A program made the position numbers and the translations under genes. The notes under the pieces were generated by a model. The model was not told the origin of the DNA and ran no database searches. It saw only the letters and a list, made by a program, of their open reading frames with translations. 64,000 nt of DNA from Calothrix sp. PCC 7103 (GTDB taxonomy: Bacteria; Cyanobacteriota; Cyanobacteriia; Cyanobacteriales; Nostocaceae): assembly GCF_000331305.1 (NCBI RefSeq), contig NZ_KB217478.1, positions 1,719,679 to 1,783,678 of the forward strand, written 5' to 3'. Positions 17,547 through 27,400 of this stretch are shown here, piece by piece. Each line of letters starts with the position of its first letter. Position 1 is the first letter of the stretch.

Positions 17547-18446
17547 ATGCTACAGAACGACTCTCCTATTATTGATTTGGCTTTAGAGAAGGACGTTTTA
17601 AAGATTTTACCTTGCCAACCAGTTTATTCCAGTCGTAATGCAGGCTGGAAAGGTATTCAACTTCTGCACAATAGCTTACCAGCTTGGGAAAGTGTAGAAC
17701 ATTCTTATACAGAGCATATAGTTGATATCAGCGATACACAAGTAGCTAAATTGGAACGAGTACTTGAAAACAAAAGACAAGAAACTTCAATTGGTGCTGG
17801 GGAAGTCGCTATCATTCCTGCTTATGTACCTCATAAACTAGCTTGTAACCAACCAAGTGACTGTACGTTTTTAATTCTTAATCCATCTGTTATTGCTCGC
17901 ATTGCATACGAATCAACTGACCCTGATAAACTAGAATTAGTACCCCATTTTGATAAATCCGACCCATTAATTTACCAGATTTGCTCGGCATTAAAAAATA
18001 TATTGCAAACAAATCCACAAGGAAGTTCTCTTTATGCTGAATCAATGGTAATAGCTTTAGCAGCACATTTATTGCAATATTACTCTGCTCAAAAAGCAGT
18101 TGTACAAAATTTCAAGGGTGGGATAACAAAATATAAACTACAACAAGCTCTTGATTATATCCAACAGAATTTAGCAGAGGATATCTCTTTAGAAGCGTTA
18201 GCCCAAAACGTAGAAATGAGTCAATATCATTTTTCTCGTTTATTTAAAGAAGCAACAGGTTTGGCGCCTTACCAATTTGTAATGAAGTGTCGGGTAGAAC
18301 GTGCGAAAGAATTAATATTGCATTCTCAATTAAATATTGCAGAAATTGCTTTAAAAGTTGGGTTTAACAGTCAAAGTAATTTGACGCAAAATTTTAAGCG
18401 TTTTACTGGTGTTACTCCTAAGCAATACACAGCCCATATGAAATAG
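17547..18446 (+). CDS. AraC family transcriptional regulator
   Basis: 299 residues. The C-terminal 100 residues hold two helix-turn-helix motifs: DISLEALAQNVEMSQYHFSR and LNIAEIALKVGFNSQSNLTQ, followed by FKRFTGVTPKQY, the AraC signature. The N-terminal half is a cupin-like sensing domain (GAGEVAIIPAYVPHKLAC). Such cyanobacterial proteins resemble PchR-type or stress regulators. An AGGTA stretch lies before ATG 17547. Its target is unknown; the MATE gene just upstream is a candidate. Between its stop and 18578 a short frame (AKRAFSFITWCQ...LLAQKI) may be a remnant but has no known family. Confidence 0.9.
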   Translation: MLQNDSPIIDLALEKDVLKILPCQPVYSSRNAGWKGIQLLHNSLPAWESVEHSYTEHIVDISDTQVAKLERVLENKRQETSIGAGEVAIIPAYVPHKLACNQPSDCTFLILNPSVIARIAYESTDPDKLELVPHFDKSDPLIYQICSALKNILQTNPQGSSLYAESMVIALAAHLLQYYSAQKAVVQNFKGGITKYKLQQALDYIQQNLAEDISLEALAQNVEMSQYHFSRLFKEATGLAPYQFVMKCRVERAKELILHSQLNIAEIALKVGFNSQSNLTQNFKRFTGVTPKQYTAHMK

Positions 18447-18574
18447 GGAAAAGTTTGTTGTAGTGATGGCGCCAAACGTGCCTTTTCATTCATTACGTGG
18501 TGCCAAGCAGCAGCAAGCTGTAACTTGGGAGTTGTACCTTCTAATGGTCAATATAATTTATTAGCTCAAAAAAT

Positions 18575-21500
18575 TTAATTTTGTAACTTCTCTATTTTTT
18601 CGACCAAGAGACGAATTTGAGCAGGTTTATTACGAAACCAATCTGTTGACCATATTCTATGGATGTTCCAGCCAAGTTTTTCAAGTACTTGTTGTCTTAA
18701 ACGGTCACGGTCTCTGGCTGTAGGGGAACTATGGTAGGATGCACCATCACATTCAATGCCTAACAAAAATTCTCCTGGGTGATTTTTGTTGACAACTGCT
18801 AGGTCAATTCGATAACCTGAACATCCAACTTGAGTACGTATAGTATATCCCCGTTCTACCAAGGTGTGGTACACATCTTCTTCAAATGGTGAGTCAAATT
18901 TAAGTTCACTGCTATACAAATTACCTTCGAGTTTTTTACCACCGCTCTCTGCATACTCTAGGTAATCTCGTAACAACTTTATACCTTGACTTTTACTGCG
19001 TGTTATATCTATATCACCAGCTAGAAGAGAGGAGACTAAGGTAATTTTACTTTTTGCCCGTGTAATGGCTACATTCAGGCGCCGTTCTCCACCTTGTTTT
19101 ATAATTGGGCCAAAATTCAGATAAAGTTTACCTTCGGAGTCACGAGCATAACCTACGCTGAGTAATATCACATCTCGCTCATCACCTTGAACATTTTCTA
19201 GTGCTTTGAGAAAAAATCGAGGTGAGTTGTCGCTGCAAAATATATCAAATTCGGGGTTGTCTTTGCACAAAATCTCTATTTGCTCTTGAATTGCGTTAGC
19301 TTGTGCTTCACTAAATGCAATAATACCAAGAGATTCATTGGGACATGATTGAAAATGTTCTAACGCTAACTGAGCAACTACTTCTGCCTCACGTCTATTA
19401 TCCCGGCGCCCACCTCGGTCGTAAATACCATCAGGAACATGCTTAAACCATACTCCCAAGTTGAGATTTTGAACTGGATTTTGAACTGGATTTTGAACTG
19501 GGTTCGGAAATGTAATTAATTGAGAATCGTAGAAATGTTTATTGGAGAAAGTTATTAAGCGCTCATCCTGACTACGATAGTGCCACTTAAGCATGTGGCG
19601 AAACATAAAATTCCAACATTCATCTAAAACGCTTTCATAGCTTGCATTATCCTCATCTTCCGCATCTTCTCCATTATCTCCGGTTACGAAGAAAGATGTT
19701 GGTGGAAGTTGTTTGTTATCACCAATGACAATAACTTGGTCGGCACGAATAATTGCAGGAACAACATCCTCCGTGCGAAGTTGAGAAGCTTCATCAAAAA
19801 TTAGAACGTCAAAATGAATTACATTAGCATCAATATATTGACTGACTGATAGCGGACTCATCATCCAGCAAGGTTTTAAAGCTTTGACTAACTTTGGCGC
19901 CCCTTTTTGTTTATCATTGAGAAGTTTACGAATCGGCAAATGCTGCTTTTTCTTAGTTACTTCTCTTTTAAGTATTTGTAACTCAGCTTGAATATCTAAG
20001 TTTTTTTCGTGATTTTGCCAACGTTGCGCGTGAAGTTGCTTTAAACGTTCTCTAGCAGCATCAAGTTGGTAGCTATCAAGTTTAGAAAAATCTTGAATTT
20101 GTCGTTCGTGTACCTCTATATTAAAGTTTTTTAACTCAGGTTTTTGAGCAAGAATAGCATCAAGACATGTTTTGTAAATAATTTTCTCTAGACATGAAAA
20201 CCATTGTAATGGTTTTATTTTACGTTTGCGTAAAGCATCTAATAATTTTTTAGTTCCTAAATTTTCAAGTTTCTCATAGGTTTCTTTATAGGTTAACCAT
20301 TCTTGAAAGTCAGATAATTCAGATTTAGCTAAATTAAGGAAACTCTCTAATTCTACGAAAGTAATTTTATTTTGGGGTAGATAAGAATCTGTAATATCAC
20401 TGTCATTAAAGTATGACAGTATAAAATCTAATCCTTGTTTGATATTTTTATGTGTTGATTCAAATGTTTTTACAAGTTCGCTTAGTTCGCGTCGTTGAGA
20501 GGGAGAATTTATAATTTCCTGAACAGAATCAGTTTCGAGCGAATACTGTTGTAAATCAACTAGCCAATTTAAAGCTTCTTTAATTGGTTTTAGTTCTGTT
20601 TGACTGGAAATTTGCGGGTTAAACAAAGAACCAAAAATTTGAGCAGGTAAATAATCACTTTGACTAAGTTTATTTTTAAGAACTGCCATTGGATTTAGTC
20701 TATTATCCCGCAAAGCATCTACAAATTCTTGAAGTCCTAAATTTTCTAGCTCTGTATGTATTTCTTTGTATGTTAACCAATTGCGGAAATGTGATAAATC
20801 AGTTTTAGCTGTAAATAGAAAATTGGCCAAATCGGTAAATAGTATTTGAGTATGAGGTAAATATTGCCCAGCAATATCATTTTCTTTAAAGTACATGAGT
20901 ACAAAATTCATGCCCTTTCTAAAACTTTCAGGAAAGGATTCAATTTTCTCAAATAATTCAACTAGTTCACGTCGCTGAGAGGCAGAATTTAAAACTTGCT
21001 GAACATAGTCTGTGTCGAGCGAATACTGTTGTAAATCAACCAGCCAATTTAAAGCTTCCTCAATTTGTTTTAATTCTGCTTGACTCGAAATTTGCGGGTT
21101 AAATAAGCAGCCAAAAACTTGAGCAGGTAAATAATCTATTTGGCTAAGTTTATTTTGAAGGACGACTATAGGACTTGGTTTATTATCTCGCAAAGCATCT
21201 ACAAAGTTTTGAAGTCCTAAATTTTCTAGTTTTGTATGAATTTCTTTATATGTTGACCAATTACGAAAATGCGGTAAATCAGTTTTAGCTTGATTCAGAA
21301 ATTTTATCAGGTCAGTAAATAATATTTGATTTATTGGTAAATATTTCCCAATGATATCATTCTGATTAAAGTGTGAAGTCAAAAAATTCATTCCCTGGTT
21401 AAAGTCTTCAGGGAATGATTCAACTATTTTAACTAATTCACCTAGCTGCTGCCGTAAAGATGGAGAATTTATAAGGCGCCTAACAGAGTCATGAGTCAGC

Positions 21501-24376
21501 GAATAATTTGGTAAGTTAGTCAACCAACTTAAAGCTTGTTCAATTTTGATTAATTCTGACTGATGAGAAAATTCAGGATTAAATAAAGACCCAAAAACTT
21601 GACGAGCAGGGTAGTTGCTTTCATACAGTTCATTTCTTGCTGCTTGTACTTCAACAGCTTGTAATAAATCACGTTTTAATTCATTAAACGAAATCTGTCC
21701 TTCTTGAATTCGTAGTCTCTTTAAATACTTAATATCGTTTCTATATTTGGGATTAAAAATTCTAATAACCCAATAACGATTATATCTTTGAAATCTATTA
21801 TTCAAAACAGGCAATTCTGAAGAAAATAATTCTGAATTATATTTTTGTTTTAAAAATGGTTCATTCTCTTCTAAAAATGTGATGTTTGCTTTTAACTTAG
21901 CAAAGGCATCCTGAGCAATTGAAACATCTACTGTGTTCCAGTTACTTGGCAAATCAGATGGGCTATTTAATATATAATGAAGAGCAGGCAAGGATGCTTC
22001 AATATTTTCTAAATTTAATAGTGGCTGAATTATTAAAATATTTTGAAGCTTTTGAGATGCTGTTTGAAGCGAATAAATAGCTTTCTGAAAACTTTCAATT
22101 TTGTTATTAATTTCTAGTTCTAAATTTTCTGAACAAGATTGTAATTTACTGTTATGCCAGATAGTTGTAGTTTGTTCTCTTAATAAAGGTAGAAACATCG
22201 AAAGTTGATGCAGTAAATTTTCAGCTTCTACTGAAAGCTTATTTTTTTCAATTTCTCGAACATCGTTTCTCAAAATATTTAAAGCATCTCGAATAATTGA
22301 AATATTTAATGAAACCCAGTTCTCTGGTAACTTAGATGGCGCCTTCAATATATGTTGAAGAGTTAAATAGCAAATTTGTACATCTCTTAAATTCAATAAA
22401 GGTTGAACCTTAAGGGTCATTTCAAGCTGTTGACTAACTGTTTTAATTAAAGAAATTGCTTGTTGGAATTCCTGAATTTTATTACTTATTTCAAATTCCT
22501 GCGTTTCAGAGCAATACTTTAAATTGCTTCGTTCCCAAATAAGTGTTTTTTCTCCTCTTAAGAATAATAAAAATGAATAAAGTCGAGCAAGTAGATTTTT
22601 AGCTTCTTGAGAAAGCTTTTTGTTTTCAATTTCTTGAACGTCTTTTTCTAAAATACTAAATGCTTCACAAACGGTCGAAACTTCTAATTTAGTCCAATTC
22701 TCTGGTAATTGTAATGGCGCCTTTACTATATGATATATAGCTGAGTAGCAATTTTCTAGTGACTCTAAATTAGATAAAGCTTGAATTTGCAGTGTTCCTT
22801 CTAACTCTTGGCTAATATTTTTAACTGAAATAATTGCTTGCTGAAACTCTTGTATTTTTTCTCTAATTTCTAATTCGAGCTTATAAGAATAAGTCGCAAG
22901 AGAACTTTTTGCCCAAATAGTTCTTTTATCTCCTTGAAAGAAAGCTAAAAACTGCGCTAGCTGATTCAATAAATTTTCAGCCTCTTGCAATTTGTGTAAA
23001 TCCCATTGATTGAAATTAGAAAGTATAATGTCAATATCTGGAATTCCTTCACGCTCTTGCTTTAAAAGTGTACCAAATAGTTCAAATGCAGATTTGTCTA
23101 AAGGCTTTTCTTTCGTATGTAAGCTTGTGTGATATGAATTAACTAATTGACGATTAGAAGCAAACCTTTCAAAAAATAAATTGTGATTTTCTGAACTAGA
23201 TATTTGTGATATATCATTTATGGTTTTGTCTAAATTCTGGATAAGTTTGCGTTTATCAGTTGTACCACTGTGGTGGAGATTAAGACAGATATGGTCTAAA
23301 CCACAATCTGCCATGCGCTTATAAACAATACTTAATGCTGTTTCTTTTTCCGCAACCAATAAAACTGATTTACCCTCACCAACCAGTTCAGCAATTATAT
23401 TTACAATAGTTTGGCTTTTACCAGTTCCTGGTGGTCCTTGAACAACAAAGCTAGAACCTCTTTTTGCTGCTTCTATCACAACTTGCTGACTAGAATCAGC
23501 ATCTAAAATTTGAAATATTTGTTCTGGTTTAATTAGTGAATCTAAAGTTTTGGCATCTGGTGGTTCTTTAAAGTTGGACTGATAGCTTGTAAAATCTCCA
23601 CTAATTGCTTGCAAAATCGGGTGAGAAAAAATCCGAGTCTCATTTTCTATGATGTCCCGAACTATTGTCGCTTTGGCATAAGAAAACAATGACAGAAACA
23701 CATTATCTTTAATTTGCCAAGTCTGATGGTCTACTAAAAATTCCCTAATTAAAGTAATTATGTCGTCGTAATTTAAGTCTTGTATAATTTCTGCTTCTGG
23801 AAGTTCAATCCCAAATGCTTGCTTTAACTTTTGCACTAAGGTTGGATTTAATACTACATCCTCTTCTAAGGCAGATAGTTTATATACATCTCGTCTAGGT
23901 TGCTTAATTAACTCTACAGGAACTAAAATCAACGGCGAGGTTAAAGCTTCTTCTGGTTTATCCTTATCGTACCAAGTTAACGCTCCCAATGCAAGAAATA
24001 AGCTGTTTATCCCTCGCTCTTCAAATGACAGGCGCGCTTCGCTACGTAATTTCTTCAGTCGTTTGAGTTGTTCGCTACCTGTTTGACGAGTAATTAATTC
24101 CAGAGGATTTGCGGCGCCTGGTAATGCTTTATTATTTTTCAATAGAGAAGTATCTTTATACTCACTATCAAACATCTGAAAATTAAGCGTTTTCTTCTCA
24201 AATACAAGGTTTTGGAAGAGAATATTCGCAGAATCTGTGAGAATCTCCAAAGTTCGTGGGCTATCTTGCTTAAACTTGATAAGAGGATTTCGTTTCCCCA
24301 AGTCAGCTAACCCAGCTTTCCACTTTGCAATCTTTTGAATAAGGTTTTGCCGAAAGTCCAAAGCTGGCTGCTGCAT
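18575..24376 (-). CDS. DUF4011 / SF1 helicase / Vsr-like nuclease giant protein
   Basis: 1933 residues. N-terminal DUF4011: LADLGKRNPLIKF and GINSLFLALGALTW followed by SPLILVPVELI. Then an AAA_11/AAA_12-type SF1 helicase, Walker A VVQGPPGTGKSQTIVNII near 312 and Walker B VLIFDEASQLRTEDVV near 1525, with VIVIGDNKQLPPTSFF and the late motifs NVQGDERDVILLSVGYAR and RRLNVAITRAKSKITLV. The end (about 1825-1930) is a Vsr/MTES_1575-type nuclease: SPFEEDVYHTLVERG, GYRIDLAV, LGIECDGASYHSS and LEKLGWNIHRIWSTDWF. Two families of internal triplicates fill the centre (about 470-860 and 930-1390). Such proteins are predicted phage-defence enzymes that open and cut DNA. Confidence 0.88.
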   Translation of the reverse strand: MQQPALDFRQNLIQKIAKWKAGLADLGKRNPLIKFKQDSPRTLEILTDSANILFQNLVFEKKTLNFQMFDSEYKDTSLLKNNKALPGAANPLELITRQTGSEQLKRLKKLRSEARLSFEERGINSLFLALGALTWYDKDKPEEALTSPLILVPVELIKQPRRDVYKLSALEEDVVLNPTLVQKLKQAFGIELPEAEIIQDLNYDDIITLIREFLVDHQTWQIKDNVFLSLFSYAKATIVRDIIENETRIFSHPILQAISGDFTSYQSNFKEPPDAKTLDSLIKPEQIFQILDADSSQQVVIEAAKRGSSFVVQGPPGTGKSQTIVNIIAELVGEGKSVLLVAEKETALSIVYKRMADCGLDHICLNLHHSGTTDKRKLIQNLDKTINDISQISSSENHNLFFERFASNRQLVNSYHTSLHTKEKPLDKSAFELFGTLLKQEREGIPDIDIILSNFNQWDLHKLQEAENLLNQLAQFLAFFQGDKRTIWAKSSLATYSYKLELEIREKIQEFQQAIISVKNISQELEGTLQIQALSNLESLENCYSAIYHIVKAPLQLPENWTKLEVSTVCEAFSILEKDVQEIENKKLSQEAKNLLARLYSFLLFLRGEKTLIWERSNLKYCSETQEFEISNKIQEFQQAISLIKTVSQQLEMTLKVQPLLNLRDVQICYLTLQHILKAPSKLPENWVSLNISIIRDALNILRNDVREIEKNKLSVEAENLLHQLSMFLPLLREQTTTIWHNSKLQSCSENLELEINNKIESFQKAIYSLQTASQKLQNILIIQPLLNLENIEASLPALHYILNSPSDLPSNWNTVDVSIAQDAFAKLKANITFLEENEPFLKQKYNSELFSSELPVLNNRFQRYNRYWVIRIFNPKYRNDIKYLKRLRIQEGQISFNELKRDLLQAVEVQAARNELYESNYPARQVFGSLFNPEFSHQSELIKIEQALSWLTNLPNYSLTHDSVRRLINSPSLRQQLGELVKIVESFPEDFNQGMNFLTSHFNQNDIIGKYLPINQILFTDLIKFLNQAKTDLPHFRNWSTYKEIHTKLENLGLQNFVDALRDNKPSPIVVLQNKLSQIDYLPAQVFGCLFNPQISSQAELKQIEEALNWLVDLQQYSLDTDYVQQVLNSASQRRELVELFEKIESFPESFRKGMNFVLMYFKENDIAGQYLPHTQILFTDLANFLFTAKTDLSHFRNWLTYKEIHTELENLGLQEFVDALRDNRLNPMAVLKNKLSQSDYLPAQIFGSLFNPQISSQTELKPIKEALNWLVDLQQYSLETDSVQEIINSPSQRRELSELVKTFESTHKNIKQGLDFILSYFNDSDITDSYLPQNKITFVELESFLNLAKSELSDFQEWLTYKETYEKLENLGTKKLLDALRKRKIKPLQWFSCLEKIIYKTCLDAILAQKPELKNFNIEVHERQIQDFSKLDSYQLDAARERLKQLHAQRWQNHEKNLDIQAELQILKREVTKKKQHLPIRKLLNDKQKGAPKLVKALKPCWMMSPLSVSQYIDANVIHFDVLIFDEASQLRTEDVVPAIIRADQVIVIGDNKQLPPTSFFVTGDNGEDAEDEDNASYESVLDECWNFMFRHMLKWHYRSQDERLITFSNKHFYDSQLITFPNPVQNPVQNPVQNLNLGVWFKHVPDGIYDRGGRRDNRREAEVVAQLALEHFQSCPNESLGIIAFSEAQANAIQEQIEILCKDNPEFDIFCSDNSPRFFLKALENVQGDERDVILLSVGYARDSEGKLYLNFGPIIKQGGERRLNVAITRAKSKITLVSSLLAGDIDITRSKSQGIKLLRDYLEYAESGGKKLEGNLYSSELKFDSPFEEDVYHTLVERGYTIRTQVGCSGYRIDLAVVNKNHPGEFLLGIECDGASYHSSPTARDRDRLRQQVLEKLGWNIHRIWSTDWFRNKPAQIRLLVEKIEKLQN

Positions 24377-24590
24377 ATCCGCTCTCTTGTTTTAATTACA
24401 CTTATACTAGAACACTATAGTTATTTTACCTGACTAACGTTTGCTTGAAAAATGCTTTCTATACAAATAAACATCAAGATTTTCCCTATATCTCTAAATT
24501 AGTATCAGGAGAAAATTCTCTCAATAAAGTGTAATATCTTTTACAGATAAGCAACGGCGCCCATTATCTTGTAGAAGGCGCCTATCCAAT

Positions 24591-24884
24591 TTACAGCTTG
24601 GCTAATTTTTGTGCAAAACTTACATACTCGGAACTACTCAATCCTTGTTGCAGCACAGCTAAAACCTTTGCCATATCACCTGCAAGCAATGCTTTCACAT
24701 CCAACCACAAACCTGGATAAACCTGACTTTTAATTACACCACTTGCATCAGCTTCTAAAGATATATAGTTCAGTTTTGTATAGTCAAATATAGGCAGACG
24801 TAGCTTTCTATTTTCTAATGGTGGAATGTAAGTACTTCTATTAAGGTTTTGCTCTACTGATGCTGTCATGCCGGAAAATACCAA
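24591..24884 (-). CDS. Uma2-family remnant or short homologue
   Basis: 97 residues. The C-terminal part matches the end of Uma2 (DUF820) proteins: SGVIKSQVYPGLWLDVKALL, AGDMAKVLAVLQQGL and SSEYVSFAQKLAKL. The N-terminal 90 or so residues of the PD-(D/E)XK-like Uma2 domain, including the catalytic residues, are missing; the first 40 residues present are poorly conserved. A truncated, probably inactive copy is the simplest reading. It lies 200 bp upstream of the giant helicase gene on the same strand. Confidence 0.6.
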   Translation of the reverse strand: MVFSGMTASVEQNLNRSTYIPPLENRKLRLPIFDYTKLNYISLEADASGVIKSQVYPGLWLDVKALLAGDMAKVLAVLQQGLSSSEYVSFAQKLAKL

Positions 24885-25046
24885 TAAAGAATTGTCCTTG
24901 CGTTTAGTATATCAGTTTTAGTCAGTTGCTGTTTAACATTGGAGGCTACATGATAAGATTTGTAACAATTTCGGCAGGTTTGTGTAAACTGGTAATTGGA
25001 CTCCCATTATAGAAAAAGGGACTTCAAATTAAGCGCTAAACGTTGC

Positions 25047-25090
25047 GATAATTCGTAATTTGTTGTTAATACTAAAAATTACGAATTATC
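25047..25090. terminator. Hairpin beyond the isonitrile synthase gene
   Basis: GATAATTCGTAATTT at 25047-25061 pairs perfectly with AAATTACGAATTATC at 25076-25090 across a 14-nt loop. It lies 10 bp beyond the 3' end of the dioxygenase fusion (minus strand), so it may terminate it. It is AT-rich and could also be a dispersed repeat. Confidence 0.5.
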
Positions 25091-25099
25091 AATTCACAT

Positions 25100-26974
25100 T
25101 TAGGCAACTTTGTTTGAGTCTAATTTCTTTGAAAAATCTGATACAGATTTTTGTGGAAGTGAGTGTGATAATAACTGTACGCGCCAGAGTTCTCGGTCAT
25201 CAGTTAAATCGCTTGCAGCGGTTCTACCGTGCAACATGTAATGATTTTCAATTAAAAGTAGGTCGCCTTGCTGCCAATCATGGCAAATTAAACAGCTATC
25301 GTCGTACACTTGGGCTTGTAGTTCAGTAATTAGTTGTTGAAAATCTTGTTGGGGTAGACTTTGTGATGATAGCTCAAAGGTTTGTAATTTAGAGCTAGAA
25401 GCTTCTTGATAGCGAAGGATATCTTCACCTGTAATCGGGTGTTGCATAATTAATGGATAGCTGCGTTTTTTGCCTCCGTAGTAAGTAAGTTTGGTAAAGT
25501 AATCAATTTCTATTTGTTTCCAAGCCTCAACTGTTGTAGAGCCTGCATTTTCAAGCACTCTTCGACCGTCAACTATTGTGGTCTGTCCTTCTCCATTTGC
25601 TGGAGCTTTATGACAATAAAGAATAAAAAACTGAGGTGTAAAATCTTCATAGCGACCGCTTGCTTCTAAGTAAGAGGGTGGCATACTTAAATCCCAATGT
25701 AAGGGAACAGCTTCACGAGAAGCAATATAACCATCAGGTCTTTCTTTTGGTCGAATTGTATGTATAGGTCCGAAGTCCCAGATTACTGGTTTTCCAAACA
25801 AGCTTGAAAACTCGACAAGATGCTCTTTACTGTCAACATGAAAACCTCGTAAAACCACAAACCCATACTCTAAACAAAGATTTTGTAATGTTTTTGAATT
25901 AAGGCGAGAACAGTCAGGCTTTTGCTGATTATCATTACCTTTATAAGTAATGCGAATTCCTGTTTTTGGCGGGTTGATAATTTCTAATTCACATTCACTC
26001 CAAATTTCTTCAGTTGACTGTAAGAAATACCAAGGTTGTTGGTGACGCTTAACCAAAGCGGTTAGTGGTAATTTTTCTGCCTCTTCTTTTTTCATCATAA
26101 TTTCTTGATTGTCAGAAGTTTTAACAACTACGTTATGCCAAGGGGTGATACAACGATAATCATTAGGTAATACATGAACAGCAAATTTTGGTCCTGAATT
26201 ATTATGACCATGAACAGAAAGCCGAATATGATGTGGAAACTTTTCTGAAAGCAGTTTCGTTAATGCATCATTCCGTTGAATCATGATTTTAGCGAATTCA
26301 CCACTCTGCTTAAGCCGAGTTTTTTTTGTTTTAGGGTAATTGCTACTAGTCCAAGGATTGTCTTGAAAAAGGAAATTCTTCAGACCTTGGTAAGTTTGAC
26401 GTATTTGTTCATCATTTTGGATTTGCGCTTCTACTTGTTGTTTGTCAAGAGAACAATATTGGCTCATGAGTTCTTCTCGGAGAGCATCATATCCATTTTG
26501 TGATGAGAAAAAGCTATCTAAAGATTCCCAGGAAATGTGACGAACTTTGATAAGATTTTTAAGAGTAGTATTATACTTATCTTGGGTTTCTTCAGAAACT
26601 CCAATTAAATCAGAGAAGGTAGTTCCATCACTAAAAATGATAAGTTTACATCCTGGTGCATAAAATTTTCTCACTTGTTCGCAGAAATTATCTAGATATT
26701 CTAAGGCAATTTCTTCTCCTCGGTCTGGTAAATAGCCAAATACTTTAGAGTTTGTGTTGGGTGACTTGCAGGGAAATCCAGGCAAAATCATCTCTATTGG
26801 TTGACTCCTGCGGATAAAATACATTAATTGCTCTGTTAGAAAAGTTTTTCCTTTTGTTTCAAAGCAGTCATTTTTAGCCTTAGCAATTAATTGGCGAAAA
26901 AGTTTCACAAATTGGGAAACAACCAATTGATGATTATTGCTTTCAATATGTACTGTAGTCATAATTAATTTCAT
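25100..26974 (-). CDS. Isonitrile synthase (PvcA-like) fused to Fe(II)/2-oxoglutarate dioxygenase (PvcB-like)
   Basis: 624 residues. Residues about 1-320 match the Pvc/isocyanide synthase family: EMILPGFPCKSPN, EIALEYLDNFCEQVRKFY, KLIIFSDGTTFSDLIGV, HHIRLSVHGHNNSGPKFA and LPNDYRCITPWHNVV. The rest is a TauD-like dioxygenase: LHWDL (near 424, His/Asp iron ligands), NGEGQTTIVDGRRVLE, YFTKLTYYGGKK, and the distal His in MLHGRTA (near 584) with the Arg in ELWRVQLLS for 2-oxoglutarate. In known pathways PvcA converts the amine of an aromatic amino acid to an isonitrile and PvcB oxidises and decarboxylates it. Here both are one chain. No other biosynthesis gene is adjacent; a MATE exporter is about 8 kb away. 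Confidence 0.85.
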   Translation of the reverse strand: MKLIMTTVHIESNNHQLVVSQFVKLFRQLIAKAKNDCFETKGKTFLTEQLMYFIRRSQPIEMILPGFPCKSPNTNSKVFGYLPDRGEEIALEYLDNFCEQVRKFYAPGCKLIIFSDGTTFSDLIGVSEETQDKYNTTLKNLIKVRHISWESLDSFFSSQNGYDALREELMSQYCSLDKQQVEAQIQNDEQIRQTYQGLKNFLFQDNPWTSSNYPKTKKTRLKQSGEFAKIMIQRNDALTKLLSEKFPHHIRLSVHGHNNSGPKFAVHVLPNDYRCITPWHNVVVKTSDNQEIMMKKEEAEKLPLTALVKRHQQPWYFLQSTEEIWSECELEIINPPKTGIRITYKGNDNQQKPDCSRLNSKTLQNLCLEYGFVVLRGFHVDSKEHLVEFSSLFGKPVIWDFGPIHTIRPKERPDGYIASREAVPLHWDLSMPPSYLEASGRYEDFTPQFFILYCHKAPANGEGQTTIVDGRRVLENAGSTTVEAWKQIEIDYFTKLTYYGGKKRSYPLIMQHPITGEDILRYQEASSSKLQTFELSSQSLPQQDFQQLITELQAQVYDDSCLICHDWQQGDLLLIENHYMLHGRTAASDLTDDRELWRVQLLSHSLPQKSVSDFSKKLDSNKVA

Positions 26975-27400
26975 CCTTAATATCCGTTTAATGAGCTATC
27001 CATACAGTGGAATGGCTCTCTATTAACTCAAACGGTAAGGAATTTTCTTTTATGCATCCTCTAGAACTGTCCGTTCGCGTTTCTAGCGGTTCGTGTCATT
27101 AATTTTGAGAGTAAATATTGTTACCACAAAGAAGCAGAGTACGCAGAGAGGAGGATAAGAGGAATTAAAACCCTGAGAAGAAAGGAATAAGTCAATCTTT
27201 AAACTTTAGATAAGCTTCCTTTAATCAGGAAATGACATCATTGTGTCAAGAAAACAAGCGTGGATTCTAGGAAAGAATAATTAGTGACTGTATATTATCA
27301 AGTTATTCGTGTACTAGATACCCCGAAAGTGAAGCGGCTAATTGACACCATCAAAAAAGAATAGCTACATAGTCATCAAAAAATTATTGGTGTTATAAAT
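26975..27400. other. Intergenic region with dispersed repeat
   Basis: 426 bp between divergent genes. It holds a copy of the TTACCACAAAGAAGCAGAGTACGC-like dispersed repeat near 27121 (key pieces ACCACAAAG and GCAGAGAGG) and a GTG-started 26-codon frame at 27283-27363 (VTVYYQVIRVLDTPK), which I could not match. Promoters for the flanking divergent genes should lie here; none assigned. Confidence 0.5.

Noticed and set aside
18466-18578. Short frame ending LLAQKI after the AraC gene
   Set aside because: May be a gene tail, but no start and no match that I can name; overlaps the end of the giant helicase gene.
27283-27363. GTG-started 26-codon frame before the phosphatase gene
   Set aside because: Too short and unmatched to call a gene.
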